From the NCBI GenBank assembly GCA_951802425.1, contig OX637800.1:2108001-2172000 (forward strand): DNA of 64,000 bases. The letters run 5' to 3'. A model generated the notes under the pieces. The model did no database searches. It worked only from the letters and a program-made list of their open reading frames with translations, and was not told where the DNA came from. A program made the position numbers and the translations under genes. How positions within the stretch are numbered: position 1 is the stretch's first letter; every line of letters starts with the position of its first letter. Below are positions 1 through 9,694 of the stretch, piece by piece. This stretch comes from Clavaria fumosa (taxonomy: Eukaryota > Basidiomycota > Agaricomycetes > Agaricales > Clavariaceae).

Positions 1-471
1 TGGTGTTAGTGGCATCACAAAGCCCTTAATCCTTCAATATAAAATTGTCCATTTTGACCTAAAATTAGTGGTTTTCAGTGTTGAACAGTACTGGTGGGTG
101 CAATACTTCATAAAATGTGCTAGAAATGTGCATGCACCTCCGCAGATATGTGGTCTAGGTGCTCCCAAGGTTTCATCAAGTTCCATGAAGAACTACAGGT
201 TCAGGAGCCAACTGACTGTTGTTGTGTCACACTGTGACCATTGTGACACTATCACAATTGGCTGGCTCCTGAACCTGTAGTTCTTCATGAAACTTGATGA
301 AACCTTGGGAGCACCTAGGCCACATATCTGTGGAGATGCATGCACATTTTCAGCACATTTTATGAAGTATTGCACCCACTAGTACTGTTCAACACTGAAA
401 ACCACTAATTTTAGGTCAAAATGGTCAATTTTATATTGAAGGATTAGGGCTTTGTGATGCCACTAACACCA
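1..471. repeat. Foldback (long inverted repeat) element
   Basis: The left half (about 1-225) and the right half (about 250-471) are near-perfect reverse complements. The element starts TGGTGTTAGTGGCATCAC and ends with the complement of that string. The short spacer around 226-250 contains the smaller palindrome GTGTCACACTGTGACC. I see no coding capacity; the ORFs on both strands are mirror copies of one another. It is probably a MITE or foldback transposon. The window begins exactly at the terminal repeat, so the left target duplication cannot be seen and the element may extend further left. Confidence 0.85.
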
Positions 472-599
472 GGTTAATATATCAAAGATATCACGTTTAA
501 AATTTGAGGCCATTCTGTGCAGAATTGGGTGAGAAATGAGAGATTTAATTTTTACATTTTCAATAATGCATGTTTTGTGTTTGGCAAGGTCACATGCAA
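472..599. other. Unassigned AT-rich spacer
   Basis: A short AT-rich stretch lies between the foldback element and the LTR fragment. I see no ORF, RNA gene or repeat boundary in it. Confidence 0.4.
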
Positions 600-1150
600 A
601 ACACAATAAATAAGTATATACATAACTATAACTACAGGGGGATCCTTGGATCATGAACTACGTAGTTATAGTCAACTGAGAAGAAGAAAGGGAATATAAT
701 TTGAAAGGTATACGCATCTGACCATTGGTGGTGTGTTTGAGCATTAAGGTCGCGAGGTCATAGGAATGGTCATGTGGGTGATGCTAGTGATGCAGGTGAC
801 CTTGAGCAGGAAGTCATGTGGGTAACACTAATAACGTGGGTAACAGCTGTAATGCTGGTAGTGGTAGTGCTGGGGTGCCATGCGGCAAGTCACGTGCTGG
901 TGGAAGTAGATGCGTATCAGTGTGTCATGTGTAGGATTGGTGGGTCCAGGCGAAGTATGCACGTAGGGTGAAGTAGTAGGAAGCGTTGTGAGTGTCATGT
1001 GAGCACAGGGGAGGTTGGAGAGGCTTTTGGAAGGAGACAGCAGGTCCCGGAAGTGTGTAGAGGGACTTGCGAGGTTGTAGAGGGTCGTCGGGAAGCTCAT
1101 GGATGTTGGTGGAGTCGGCTTGGGCAAGGAAAAATGAATGGATCCTGACA
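600..1150 (-). mobile_element. Truncated D-family LTR fragment
   Basis: This stretch is collinear with the inner ends of the D LTRs at 31440-31997 and 40950-41506. Shared landmarks are the track CACGTGCTGGTGG, the AGGTCGCGAGGTCATA region and the terminal GGATCCTGACA. On the minus strand it begins TGTCAGGATCC at 1150, the LTR terminus, and it abuts the integrase fragment at 1151. Homology is lost to the left of about 600, so it is truncated. Many CpG sites of the intact D LTRs are TpG or CpA here, so this copy is older. Confidence 0.8.
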
Positions 1151-1518
1151 AAAATGTCCGGCCATTTTGATTCATCTCCATCTGCTGCTTTGATTAACAA
1201 CTCACAGACCAACCGGTGGGCACATTCAATGACGCCATTAGCACGGGAATTATATCCGGAGATACAGATGTGACAGATTCTGTACCATTTCTTGAGGAAA
1301 TCAAGGGCCTTGATAAATGGGGTACCATTATCAGTAATGATCTCTTCTACTGCTCCCCATCGGCACAGTATATCTTCAAATATGAAGGTTCCAAGAAGTT
1401 GGGTGGTCTCGTTTCATAGCAGTCTCACTTCCAGATATGCGGATAATGAACATCGGGCATGGACAAGAAGTCGGAAACTGCGAGCTCTGGGTAGGAACAT
1501 GGTATCTATGTGTGCTCG
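1151..1518 (-). pseudogene. Element C integrase core fragment
   Basis: On the minus strand this encodes part of a Ty3/gypsy integrase catalytic core, including the segments ILCRWGAVEEIITDNGTP (second catalytic Asp) and HICISGYNSRANGVIE (catalytic Glu). It closely matches the plus-strand copy at 13868-14200. The N-terminal side continues across element E at 5890. The C-terminal side is cut at 1150 by the D-type LTR. At least two stops interrupt the frame. It is a non-functional relic. Confidence 0.85.
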
Positions 1519-2362
1519 TGTTAAGATCTGATTCTTTGCTTCAAAGCAGGAGTAGGGAGGGGTAGTGTAGAGGAGACCAAAAAGGAGGGTGGCAAAGGCG
1601 AAGCTGGAGCGGAGCGGAGTCCGGTCGGAGTCCGGATCGGAGTTGCGTAAGGAGTTCTCCTCTACACAAAAGCTGAAGGACTAGAAGGAGGTCAAAGGGT
1701 TGGGACTATGGCCTCAACTTATGGGTTGTGCCACCACGTGTATACGTGTCCCAATTTAACCTTGCTGGTACTTTGCTTTCCAGGACAAGGAAGGATGAAG
1801 TCCGAAGGGAAATTGCCCGGAGTCCGTCGGAGTCCGCCGGAGTTTTGCAGAACTCGTCGGGACTGTCGAGAACAGTGAGGACGAAATCCCTTAACGCACA
1901 GACCAAGTGACAAGGACCAGAAATAACGTTAATATTCGAACTGAGGATCATGGAGATACATGGGGGTTTATATGCTACTAGGGTAGGGCATAGGGCAGAC
2001 TGTGAAACATGAATATATCAAATATCTACAATAATTTCACCTGAGGAGTGAGAAAGGCATAGATGATACATGTAAGGCAAAGAATAAGTTCCCATGGGTA
2101 GTGGGCATCGTCCCAATGGTTACTAACCATGGACTAGCACCAAGGAACATGCTAGAAACAAAGTCCATTTGGTCCGAAGGACCAATATCAAAGTCCGACG
2201 AAAGTCCGGACCGGAGCTTCGGAGTTGGAGCCGGAGCGGAGATGGAGCGGAGCGGAGTTTGGGCGGAACTGTGTCGGAGATGCCGGAGATGCTTCGGAGG
2301 TGCTTCGGAGGTGTTTCGGAGGTGTTTCGGAGGTGATTAGGTGACTGGATAGGACCGTGACA
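1519..2362 (-). repeat. Element E 3' LTR (left copy)
   Basis: It runs from TGTTAAGATC at the duplication boundary to GGACCGTGACA. Read on the minus strand it has TG..CA ends. It is about 844 bp, against about 801 bp for the partner. The outer half has diverged into GGAGTCCGG-type repeats, while the block from about 1925 to 2220 matches the partner almost base for base. Confidence 0.7.
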
Positions 2363-2399
2363 GTATCCCCCTCTTAGGGTCAAGCCCTCGAGACCCTTA

Positions 2400-3110
2400 A
2401 GTGACAGTATTTCACTGTGTGGGTTGGAGAGAGTTGGAGTTGGAGGTGGGTGGAACTGGGGCTGGAGTTGGAGTCGGAGGTCTGGAGCAGGTCGGAGATG
2501 GTGCGGATGGGTCAGAGGGTGTCGGAGATGTGAAGCAGAGGTGTGGAGCTGAGAGAATCGGAGTTTGGGAGCTTCGGAGTTTTTGAGCAGAGGTGTGGAG
2601 GTGAGGGAGTTGGAGTTTTGGAGATTCAGAGTGGAGGTACAGAGGAGCAGAAGTGTGGAGGGAGGAATCAGAGATGAGTGGAGGTGCAGAATTGAATTTT
2701 GGAGTTTTGGAGTGGAGTGCAGAGGTGTGGAATCGGAGTTGGAGCGGAGGTGCGGAGGTGCGGAATCAGAGTTGGAGCAGAGGTAAGGGAATCGGAGTTT
2801 TGGAGGTTTGGAGCAGAGGTGCAGAAGTGTGGAAATGGAGTCAGAGTCTCGGAGGAGAGGTGCAGAGGTAGCAGAGTTGGAGTCAGAGCAGCGGAGTAGC
2901 GGAGTGGAGGTGCGGAGGTGCAGAGTGGAGGAGCGGAGGTAGTGGAGTCGGAGCAGTGGAGCGGAGGTGCAGAGGTATGGAGGTGCGGAGCGGAGGTGCG
3001 GAGGTGCGGAGCGGAGGTGCGGAGGTGCGGAGGTGCGGAGCGGAGGTGCGGAGGTAGCAGAGTGTGGAGGGGGGAACCACAAAAGGTCGGAGATGCTGGG
3101 AGGCTCTGAG
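2400..3110. repeat. GGAG/GGTGCGGA tandem array in element E
   Basis: Dense degenerate tandem repeats of the type GGAGTTGGAG and CGGAGGTGCGGAGG, becoming most regular at 2985-3055. Because stops are rare in such arrays, long repetitive ORFs (Ser/Ala/Pro/Leu-rich on the minus strand) appear in several frames. I do not regard them as genes. Confidence 0.85.
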
Positions 3111-4103
3111 GACCTATTGTAAGTTCACTCACCCCCCCTCCTACAAAAATTTTTTATCTTAAGAAAAAATTTCTATGTTTTACTAAGGAATTTGTCAAGA
3201 AGTGGGCTAGAGTGGACAGAAGAGTCAAACAAAAGGAGGAAACAAGGAGTGTTGGAGTTGTACAAAGGCAACAATGTATGGAACAAGATTTCGGAGTTTT
3301 GTAAAGTCAAGAAAAGTGAGGGAATCAAAGTATCAAAAATTGAAAAAACAGAGTTTTGGAGATTCAGAATTCATGGGGATTGGAGTAACAGGAAGCATAA
3401 GGACATAGGAAGCATAACAATGTAGCAAAGGAACATAATTTTGGAATTTCGGAGTTTTTGGAGCATCGGAGGAATCTCGGAGTTTCGGAGATGCGGAGTC
3501 CGAGAATGTGAGTGCGGAGATGGTCCGGAGCTGTGTGGAGATGTGGCGTGGAGGTCCGAGACCATGTCAGAGGAGTTCAGAGTAGTTCAGAGTAGCAAGG
3601 ATTGCGTGAGCGACCTCGCTGGACAGATGCGTTCACAAGATAGCAATCCTGAGAACTGGTGATGCAACCACAGTGGGCAGCATCCAGAATCGGGTCCAGA
3701 TTCGGACTCGCTGCAGCAAGGATAGAATCAGAGTCCCGGAGTCGGAGTTCCGGAGTAGGTCCGGAGTATGCGCTGGCCAAGCGCCCATCGGAGTCCGTGC
3801 CCGGATCGGGCCGGAGTCGGATCGGAGTTTCGGAGTCAGATATCCGCAAGTGCGGGAGTCCTCGAATTGTTAGGCTTGTACACTGGACAATCAGCAGATT
3901 GTATATGGTACAGCCAGGTGTCCAAAGGACCAAGTCACACAAGGGGTCAAGATCAGAGTTCAGAGGGCCATGTCAAGACAAGACAGTGGGCCATGAAGCA
4001 AGACAAAGTGTCCGGAGTTCAGAGTTCCGGATTTCGGAGGTCCGGAGTTTGACAGTCCGGAGTTCGGAGGTCTGCAGTTTGGAACTTTGGTGCTCGGCAT
4101 TTG
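3111..4103. other. Element E interior, diffuse GGAG-rich sequence
   Basis: A degenerate GGAGTTTCGGAG and GGAGTCCGG context continues without clear unit length. A short AT-rich stretch lies at 3130-3200. No recognisable retrotransposon domain was found on either strand. Confidence 0.6.
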
Positions 4104-4500
4104 GCATTTCCCGTCTCGGAGTTTCGCAATGTGGTAATCCACAAAGGAAACGAGCACAAGGACAGCTCAAAAAGGAGCAATATCGGAGTTCCGGAGTTCG
4201 GAGGTTCGGAGTTTTGGGGGTCTGGAGCTCGGAGTTCAGCATTTCCCGTCTCGGAGTTTCACAACATGGTAATCCATGCAGGAAACGAGCGCAAGGAAAG
4301 CTCAAAATAGAGCAATATCAGAGTTCTGGAGTTCGGAGGTTCGGAGCTTTGGGAGTCTGGGGCTTGGAGTTTGGCATTTCCTGTCTCGGAGTTTCACAAC
4401 ATGGTAATCCACGAAGGAAACGAGCACAAGGAAAGCACAAACAAGAGCCAGAGACTGGATATCCAGCATTCCCCATCTCGGAGTGGCCGGAGACGGAGTC
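4104..4500. repeat. Tandem repeat of about 136 bp in element E
   Basis: Three consecutive units are marked by CATTTCC(C/T)GTCTCGGAG at about 4104, 4242 and 4376, followed each time by GGTAATCCA and GAAACGAGC. The units differ by scattered transitions. They fall in the region that would hold gag in an autonomous element. Confidence 0.75.
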
Positions 4501-4687
4501 CGGATATCCGGAGTTCGGAGTTTCCCGTCTCAGAGCCTCGCAACATGGGATATGAAGGAGGCGAGCCAGGGAGAACCCGGGAACAGGGGGCCAGAGTTCA
4601 GAAGTCCAGCATTCGGTGTTTTCCTGCCTCAATTCTCCCAACATGAAGGAGATGAGCTAAGGAGCACTGGGAATTGTTGGCTGGGCT

Positions 4688-5070
4688 TTGGAAAATGTCC
4701 TAGTTGTATCGCCGTGGACAGACGGCTTGTGGCAAATCCAGGTCCGGAGCAAATGCACACAAAGTGTGCTTGAATGGACCGGAGTTTCGGAGCGGAGTTT
4801 CGGATCGGAGGTGCAGATCGGAGGTGTGGATCGGAGGTGCAGATCGGAGTTATGGATCAGAGTTTCGGATCGGAGGTTAGGAAAATGTCCTAGTTGTATC
4901 GCCGTGGACAGACGGCTTGTGGCAAATCCAGGTCCGGAGCAAATGCACACGAAGTGCGCTCGAACAGACCGGAGCTTCGGAGCGGAGTTTCGGATCGGAG
5001 GTTCGGATCGGACCTTTGGCTTTTGCAGCAAGGAGCAAGGCAGCAGCAGCACAAAGGGCAAGCAAAGGAC
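4688..5070. repeat. Two-copy 189-bp tandem repeat in element E
   Basis: GGAAAATGTCCTAGTTGTAT, with about 80 further bases, occurs at about 4690 and again at about 4879. Each copy is followed by GGAGTTTCGGATCGGAGG-type decay. Confidence 0.75.
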
Positions 5071-5088
5071 CAGTTGTATACACGAGGT

Positions 5089-5889
5089 TGTTAGTTCGAA
5101 TATACTGTCACGGTCCTAACAAGGTTAGTGGCGAAGGGGTTAGCGGAGCGGAGCGGAGATATTCTATCGGAGTCCGGTCGGAGTCCGATATCGGAGAAAC
5201 GGAGAAGTAAACACAAGGAAGAGAGACTTATGGGACTGCGGCCTCAACGTATGTGTTGTGCCACCATGTATATACGTGTCCCTATTTATCAAACAAGAAC
5301 AATACCTAAGGGAGGATCAGAACACAAGTCAAAACTGCGAAGTTGATCGGAGTCCGTCGGAGTTGGTCGGAGTTGATCGGATGACGTGGAGAACGTCGAG
5401 GATGATGAGGACGAAAGCTCAGAGATGTTTTTAGGATCAAGAGACGTTAATATTCGAACTGAGGATCATGGAGATACATGGGGGCTTATATGCTACTAGG
5501 GTAGGGCATAGGGCAGACTGTGAAACATGAATATATCAAATATCTACAATAATTTCACCTGAGGAGTGAGAAAGGCATAGATGATACATGTAAGGCAAAG
5601 AATAAGTTCCCATGGGTAGTGGGCATCGTCCCAATGGTTACTAACCATGGACTAGCACCAAGGAACATGCTAGAAACAAAGTCCATTTGGTCCGAAGGAC
5701 CAATATCGAAGTCCGACGAAAGTCCGGACCGGAGTTTCGGACCCCGGAGCGGAGACAGAGCAGAATTGGAGCGGAGAAGGCGGAGTTGGAGCGGGGGTGC
5801 CGGAGTTGGAGCGGAGATACATCGGAGATGTATTGGAGGTAATTGCAGGTGTTTCGGAGGTGGCTGGGTAACTGGATAGGGCCGTGACA
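5089..5889 (-). repeat. Element E 5' LTR (right copy)
   Basis: It is the partner of 1519-2362. It starts near TGTTAGTTCG at 5089 and ends GGGCCGTGACA at 5889, followed by the target duplication GCTCG. An inner TGTCACGGTCC at 5106 mirrors the terminal GGGCCGTGACA. The left boundary is less certain than the right. Confidence 0.7.
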
Positions 5890-5894
5890 GCTCG

Positions 5895-6430
5895 ACGGAA
5901 AAGACTGGCCGGTGTGGTGACCATCAGGGGAATAAAGATCTTCCGGATTTGTCGGGTCTGACACTGGTGACAAGTTCGGACAAACCACTTTATGTCATGA
6001 TCCAACACCGGCCACCAGAACTGATTTAAAATATGTGTCCGGATAATGTAAACGCCTTTGTGGCCAAGTGAATCGTGTGCCTCTGTAATAATTGCAAGCC
6101 GCTTGTGGTCCGGAGGTACTACCTGGTGGCATCCGTTAGGTCGGCGATGCCATAGCTTGTCATCAAGGATGAAGAACTGGGATGTGGAGTGGACTAATCG
6201 TCGGAACTGGTTTGCATTGATGCCGGATGGACGGATTGGGTTTTGAAGGAAAGATTCAATTTTGCAGATCTGTTCTTCTCTTTTCTTTGCTGTGTCTGAA
6301 CGGGGTATAAAGATGGTGGAAGATTTATTGGGGGCTGGTGAATCATCAGATGGTACCGTCGAATTGAGTAGCATCAATCCTGTGTGAAGTTGGAAGCCAG
6401 TATGAGCGATACCAGGGGGGCATGCCTCGG
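5895..6430 (-). pseudogene. Element C integrase zinc-binding fragment
   Basis: The minus strand shows the HHCC zinc-binding module of a retroviral-type integrase: HDSLGHKG, then FWWPVLDHDIKWFVRTCHQC. The frame runs into the start of the catalytic core before element E interrupts it at 5889; the core resumes at 1518 on the same strand. It belongs to the same pol as the RNase H and RT fragments to its right. The neighbouring segments carry stops, so this is a relic. Confidence 0.85.
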
Positions 6431-6454
6431 ATGGGTAGTAAGATTCCAGTGCTC

Positions 6455-6930
6455 AATTCATGTGTTCCATGACGAACATGTAGCTCCGATCGATCCACTC
6501 TTCATGATCTTTGGACTCAGTGTCTTCCTCACCATCTGCGGCACGTTGGCATGATAATCCGTCGCTCTGGTATGTTTATCTGCAGGGATGTGAACAAGGT
6601 TGAAATCAAAAAGTAGTATACCGGCAATCCATCGATTCATGGCAGCGTTTGGTTGAATGTCCAGATTGTTTAGCATACCCTTAATAAATTTGGCATCCAT
6701 TTCGACAGTGAATTTCAGAAGGCCGACAAGGTAAATCCGGTATGACCGAAGGGCGCGAAACAGTCCATATGACTCGATTTTTGCTTGAGAGTATCGGGCC
6801 TCATGTTCGCTCCAGGTTATCGAACTGAACCTAGATGGGTACCGGATTCCATCTTCTCTGATTTGAAATAGCGCAAAGCCGACAGTGATGTTGGAAGAAT
6901 CAATGGCCATAATCACGGGCTGTCCAGAGT
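6455..6930 (-). pseudogene. Element C RNase H fragment
   Basis: A minus-strand frame resembles the RNase H domain of Ty3/gypsy pol: MAIDSSNITVGFALFQI, the conserved SEHEARYSQAKIESYGLFRAL segment, and VEMDAKFIKGML, where the active-site Asp sits. It lies between RT (right) and integrase (left), as expected for pol on the minus strand. It is about 150 residues long and ends in a frame break at about 6458. Confidence 0.8.
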
Positions 6931-7737
6931 GGTAATTGATTGGTCGAACGGCGGATGAGTTGATTATTGCGTCTTTGAGTCAGTCCATCGAATTTTGCTC
7001 TTCTTCGAACCTGAATGGAATGTCCTTGTGAGTCAGATTGACGAGTGGTCAGGCAAGTACCGCGTAGTTTAATGAATATCTGGAGCAGTCCACAAATGCC
7101 TAAAAATGATCTGACATCTGTGAGTGTTTCGCATGGAGGCCAGTCTCGGATGTGTTGAACATTGGAAGTGTCCAGAACTTGCCCTTCATATGTGCACGTG
7201 TGTCTGGTAATGATTGTTTCAGGGGTGCAGATTGTCGTTTTCTTGCCATTAAAGGTTCCTCTGACTTTCTTGACTCGTTGGAGCACCTGGTTGACATTAT
7301 TCAAATGCTCCCAAATGAACTGCCGTATTTGCAGATTCTCTGGGATCGTCTCATAAGTGCCATCTGGAAGCTCATATTGGGTTTCCAGGCCCTTAATCAC
7401 TACATCGTCTACAAATGGGATGGTGATGTGCAGAATTTCGTCTTGCAAGATATGCGTGATGTCTCCATGCATAATTTGCGTTGCGTTCGTGTATCCCATC
7501 AGGACACAAGTGAGCCGTTTGGCTCCGAGAGGGGTTTGAAACATGGTAAGGTCACAGCTTCACTCGTCGAGAGACCGTTGATCAAAGGAGATGAATAAAT
7601 TGAGTGTTCTATAGCATCCGTGTCTGGCAAATGATTCTGCAAAAACCTCCATTATTGGGGGAACCACCGAGTCACCAATAGTGACTTTATTCAATGGCTG
7701 TAGGTTGTGTATGAGTTGAAGAGACTTTCCGTCTTTC
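6931..7737 (-). pseudogene. Element C reverse transcriptase, main part
   Basis: The minus strand encodes RT palm and thumb. Segments include LQLIHNLQPLNKVTIGD near 7720, MFQTPLGAKRLTCVLMGYTN, and the catalytic motif as FVDD (HITIPFVDDVVIKG). The C-terminal SFLGICG motif follows. Premature stops are present, one at about 7556. Element A is inserted at 7737, and the upstream part of the domain is at 13613-13867. The frame is restored exactly once element A and one copy of CTTTC are ignored. Confidence 0.85.
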
Positions 7738-7814
7738 TGTCAGGATCACTTACCTAAGCACATAAGAAAGGTCAGGATGGGATTGCGAAAGGGAAGCGGG
7801 AAGGTCGTGGGAAA

Positions 7815-7890
7815 GTCACGTGACCCGGACGGGTGGTGGATTACATAATACGGAAGTCACGTGACCCGGGCCTGGACACATCACGTGACT
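7815..7890. promoter_or_regulatory. Three CACGTG palindromes in the 5' LTR
   Basis: GTCACGTGAC occurs at 7815-7824 and 7856-7865, and TCACGTGACT at 7881-7890. CACGTG is the classic E-box bound by bHLH factors of the Cbf1/Pho4/USF type. Its spacing upstream of the TATA box suggests an enhancer-like array. The 3' LTR has lost one copy by a deletion between two of these repeats. Confidence 0.55.
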
Positions 7891-7935
7891 CACGGGGTCC
7901 GAGCGTGGGAATGCCGGCAACTCCCGGGGTTCCCG

Positions 7936-7945
7936 CTATATATAC
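7936..7945 (+). promoter_or_regulatory. TATA box of the element A LTR
   Basis: CTATATATAC about 50 bp downstream of the CACGTG cluster and about 100 bp before the LTR end. It is repeated at 13501-13510 in the 3' LTR. Position and sequence fit the core promoter for the genomic transcript. Confidence 0.65.
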
Positions 7946-8042
7946 TACGTCTTTTTCCTACTTGTACCCTTTTCCCCTTATGTTAGTATTGTCATCATCG
8001 ACCTTACGTTAAGTTGTGTGAACCGTGAGACTAAGTCTGACA

Positions 8043-8692
8043 CAATACTAACATCAACCCCTGTCCGCCCTAGCCCCGTGTCCTAACCCGGCTAGCCTGG
8101 ACCCCTATCTCAAACTGTCACACTCTGTGACAGCTTATCCCCCTCATCCTCTTTCTCTTTACCCTGCCCACGGTGTGCAACAGAACTGTGTGAAATTTTT
8201 ACTGTGTGTAGATACACGTGACCAGACCCAGAGGAAGTCTACTGTGACCCTCCCCTAGTGCTACCGAGTGCCAAAGGCCCGGAACCTTGTTTTACAGCTA
8301 CGTACCAGTGAATCACTTAGTGTACAGGGCAAGGAAAGGCCCTACATAGTTTTCTGTAGTTTCCTGGTCCAGTGGACAGGGCCCTTGCTCTGTGACCATT
8401 GTCAGAAGGGCACACGGGCAACTCACTAGGAGTTGTGGAGTGACCACCTGGGACACCATTTGGACCCCACGCTAGCAACAAGTTTTATAGAATAAGAGTT
8501 CTATAAGTACCTAGATACATAGAGAGCAGCCTGAGAGGACAGGACTGCTAAGAGATCGAAGAAATCCTGAGTGCCCAAGGCCTGGAATTTTATTTACAGC
8601 ATCTGCGTCCGAGACCGGGTCGAGCCCAGCTCCCCCCTGATTCCCCCGTTACTGACGTCCCCGAAACCCCATCACCACCACCAGGGTCTGTG
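8043..8692 (+). other. Element A leader between 5' LTR and gag
   Basis: A non-coding leader of 650 bp. It holds the presumed primer-binding and packaging region; I could not match the first bases (CAATACTAAC) to a known tRNA end. A frame in phase with gag is open from about 8550 but has no obvious ATG before 8693. Confidence 0.6.
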
Positions 8693-9694
8693 ATGGCTGA
8701 CCATGTCGCCCTGCCTGCAGCCCAACCAATGAGGCTTGATTTGTCTGTTGCCCCCTTCGATGGGCAGAAAAAGAATTTCCACACATTCCTCCGTTCGCTT
8801 CGCCTCCAGTTTATGGCGAACCCGACTATCTATGCCACGGACCTGGCAAAGGTCCTCTACACCCTCAGCAAGATTGCTGGGGATGGGTTTGCCGCTGAGT
8901 GGGCAAATATGAAGGGAGAGGAGATCCTGGGAAATGATGAGGCTGGATCCTGGGTAGACTTCGTGGAGGAGATGAAACGGGCATTTGATGACCCGAATGA
9001 CCGTGCGACTGCCCTCGCAGACATTGCGAGGCTGAAACAGGCCTCTGCGACAGCCCCAGAGTTCTTTGCAAAGTTCGAGACACTGTTCCGCCGAGCAGGA
9101 ATGGCTGAAGTAGCTGATTCGGATATCTTGGTTCACTGGCTAGAGTTGAACCTGAGTAGGAGACTGGTGGGGAAAATCTATAGTGTCTCACCGATGCCTG
9201 AGACCTATGTGGAGTGGAAGGCACTAGCAGAAAAGCTTGATGCCCAGCAGCGCCGCCTTGATGGAGTCATCGCGCAGCAGAATTCCGTCCGCCCTGCCCT
9301 GCCCATAGGCAGCCGACCCCTCCCCCAGCCCACTCGCTTTACCCCAGCCCCTCGCCCCTTCCTGGCCCAGCCACAGGCCCGCACCCCTGCCCCTCCCGTC
9401 ATGCCGCGTCCTGCCAGTGCTGGTGATGCCATGTTGGTTGATCGTGCACGTGCCCCTGGAGTAGGACGCGCCTGTTTCCGATGTGGCCAAGTGGGCCACA
9501 TGGTGAGAGACTGCCTCCTCCCAGACACACGCCCACAGATCCCGAGGCCGCAGGTCCGCGCCGTGGAAAGCCAGGCACGAAATGCCGAGGACTACGAGAA
9601 TCAGATTGCATTGCTCTTAGACCGTGTGGCATTGTTGGAAAGAGAGAAGAGGGCTCCTATTGAGGAGCCAGATTTTGGAGACAAGGCCCAGTGA
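8693..9694 (+). CDS. gag: Element A Gag
   Basis: An intact ORF of 333 residues starting ATGGCTGACC. The N-terminal two thirds match the gypsy capsid pattern: FDGQKKNFHTFLRSLRLQF, an AAEWAN segment, and AEFF/FAKFETLFRRAG-type helices. A Pro-rich linker follows, then one CCHC zinc knuckle CFRCGQVGHMVRDC (about residues 260-273) that binds genomic RNA. A short acidic coiled tail ends the protein. It assembles the cytoplasmic virus-like particle. It lies before a pol frame that is interrupted by stops. The related Gag of element B shares the same opening motif (SFTGKKEQFQTFLRSLQLEF). Confidence 0.92.
   Translation: MADHVALPAAQPMRLDLSVAPFDGQKKNFHTFLRSLRLQFMANPTIYATDLAKVLYTLSKIAGDGFAAEWANMKGEEILGNDEAGSWVDFVEEMKRAFDDPNDRATALADIARLKQASATAPEFFAKFETLFRRAGMAEVADSDILVHWLELNLSRRLVGKIYSVSPMPETYVEWKALAEKLDAQQRRLDGVIAQQNSVRPALPIGSRPLPQPTRFTPAPRPFLAQPQARTPAPPVMPRPASAGDAMLVDRARAPGVGRACFRCGQVGHMVRDCLLPDTRPQIPRPQVRAVESQARNAEDYENQIALLLDRVALLEREKRAPIEEPDFGDKAQ

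Larger units (their letters stand above)
1519..5889 (-). mobile_element. Element E: non-autonomous LTR retrotransposon
   Basis: The element is 4.4 kb and is flanked by a perfect 5-bp duplication GCTCG (1514-1518 and 5890-5894). It interrupts the element C integrase. Its two LTRs share a nearly identical block (about 1925-2220 and 5447-5740). A polypurine tract seen on the minus strand just inside the left LTR (2363-2376, AAGAGGGGGATA) shows that the element reads on the minus strand. The 2.7-kb interior has no gag, protease, RT or integrase; it consists of GGAG-rich tandem arrays. I infer a LARD/TRIM-like element mobilised in trans. Confidence 0.8.
7738..8042 (+). repeat. Element A 5' LTR
   Basis: 305 bp, from TGTCAGGATCAC to GTCTGACA. 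It contains three CACGTG palindromes and a TATA box. It differs from the 3' LTR at six CpG-type positions plus the 24-bp segment missing from that LTR. Confidence 0.95.

Noticed and set aside
68..375. Paired 60-70 residue ORFs in the foldback element
   Set aside because: They are mirror images of the same inverted-repeat arm and contain no domain.
2123..3132. Long Ser/Ala/Pro/Leu-rich ORF on the minus strand
   Set aside because: It is translated tandem GGAG/GGTGCGGA repeat inside element E; similar ORFs open in other frames and no domain is present.
9205..9528. Antisense ORFs opposite gag of element A
   Set aside because: They are shadows of a GC-rich Pro-coding region, with no introns or motifs, unlike the antisense genes in C and D1.
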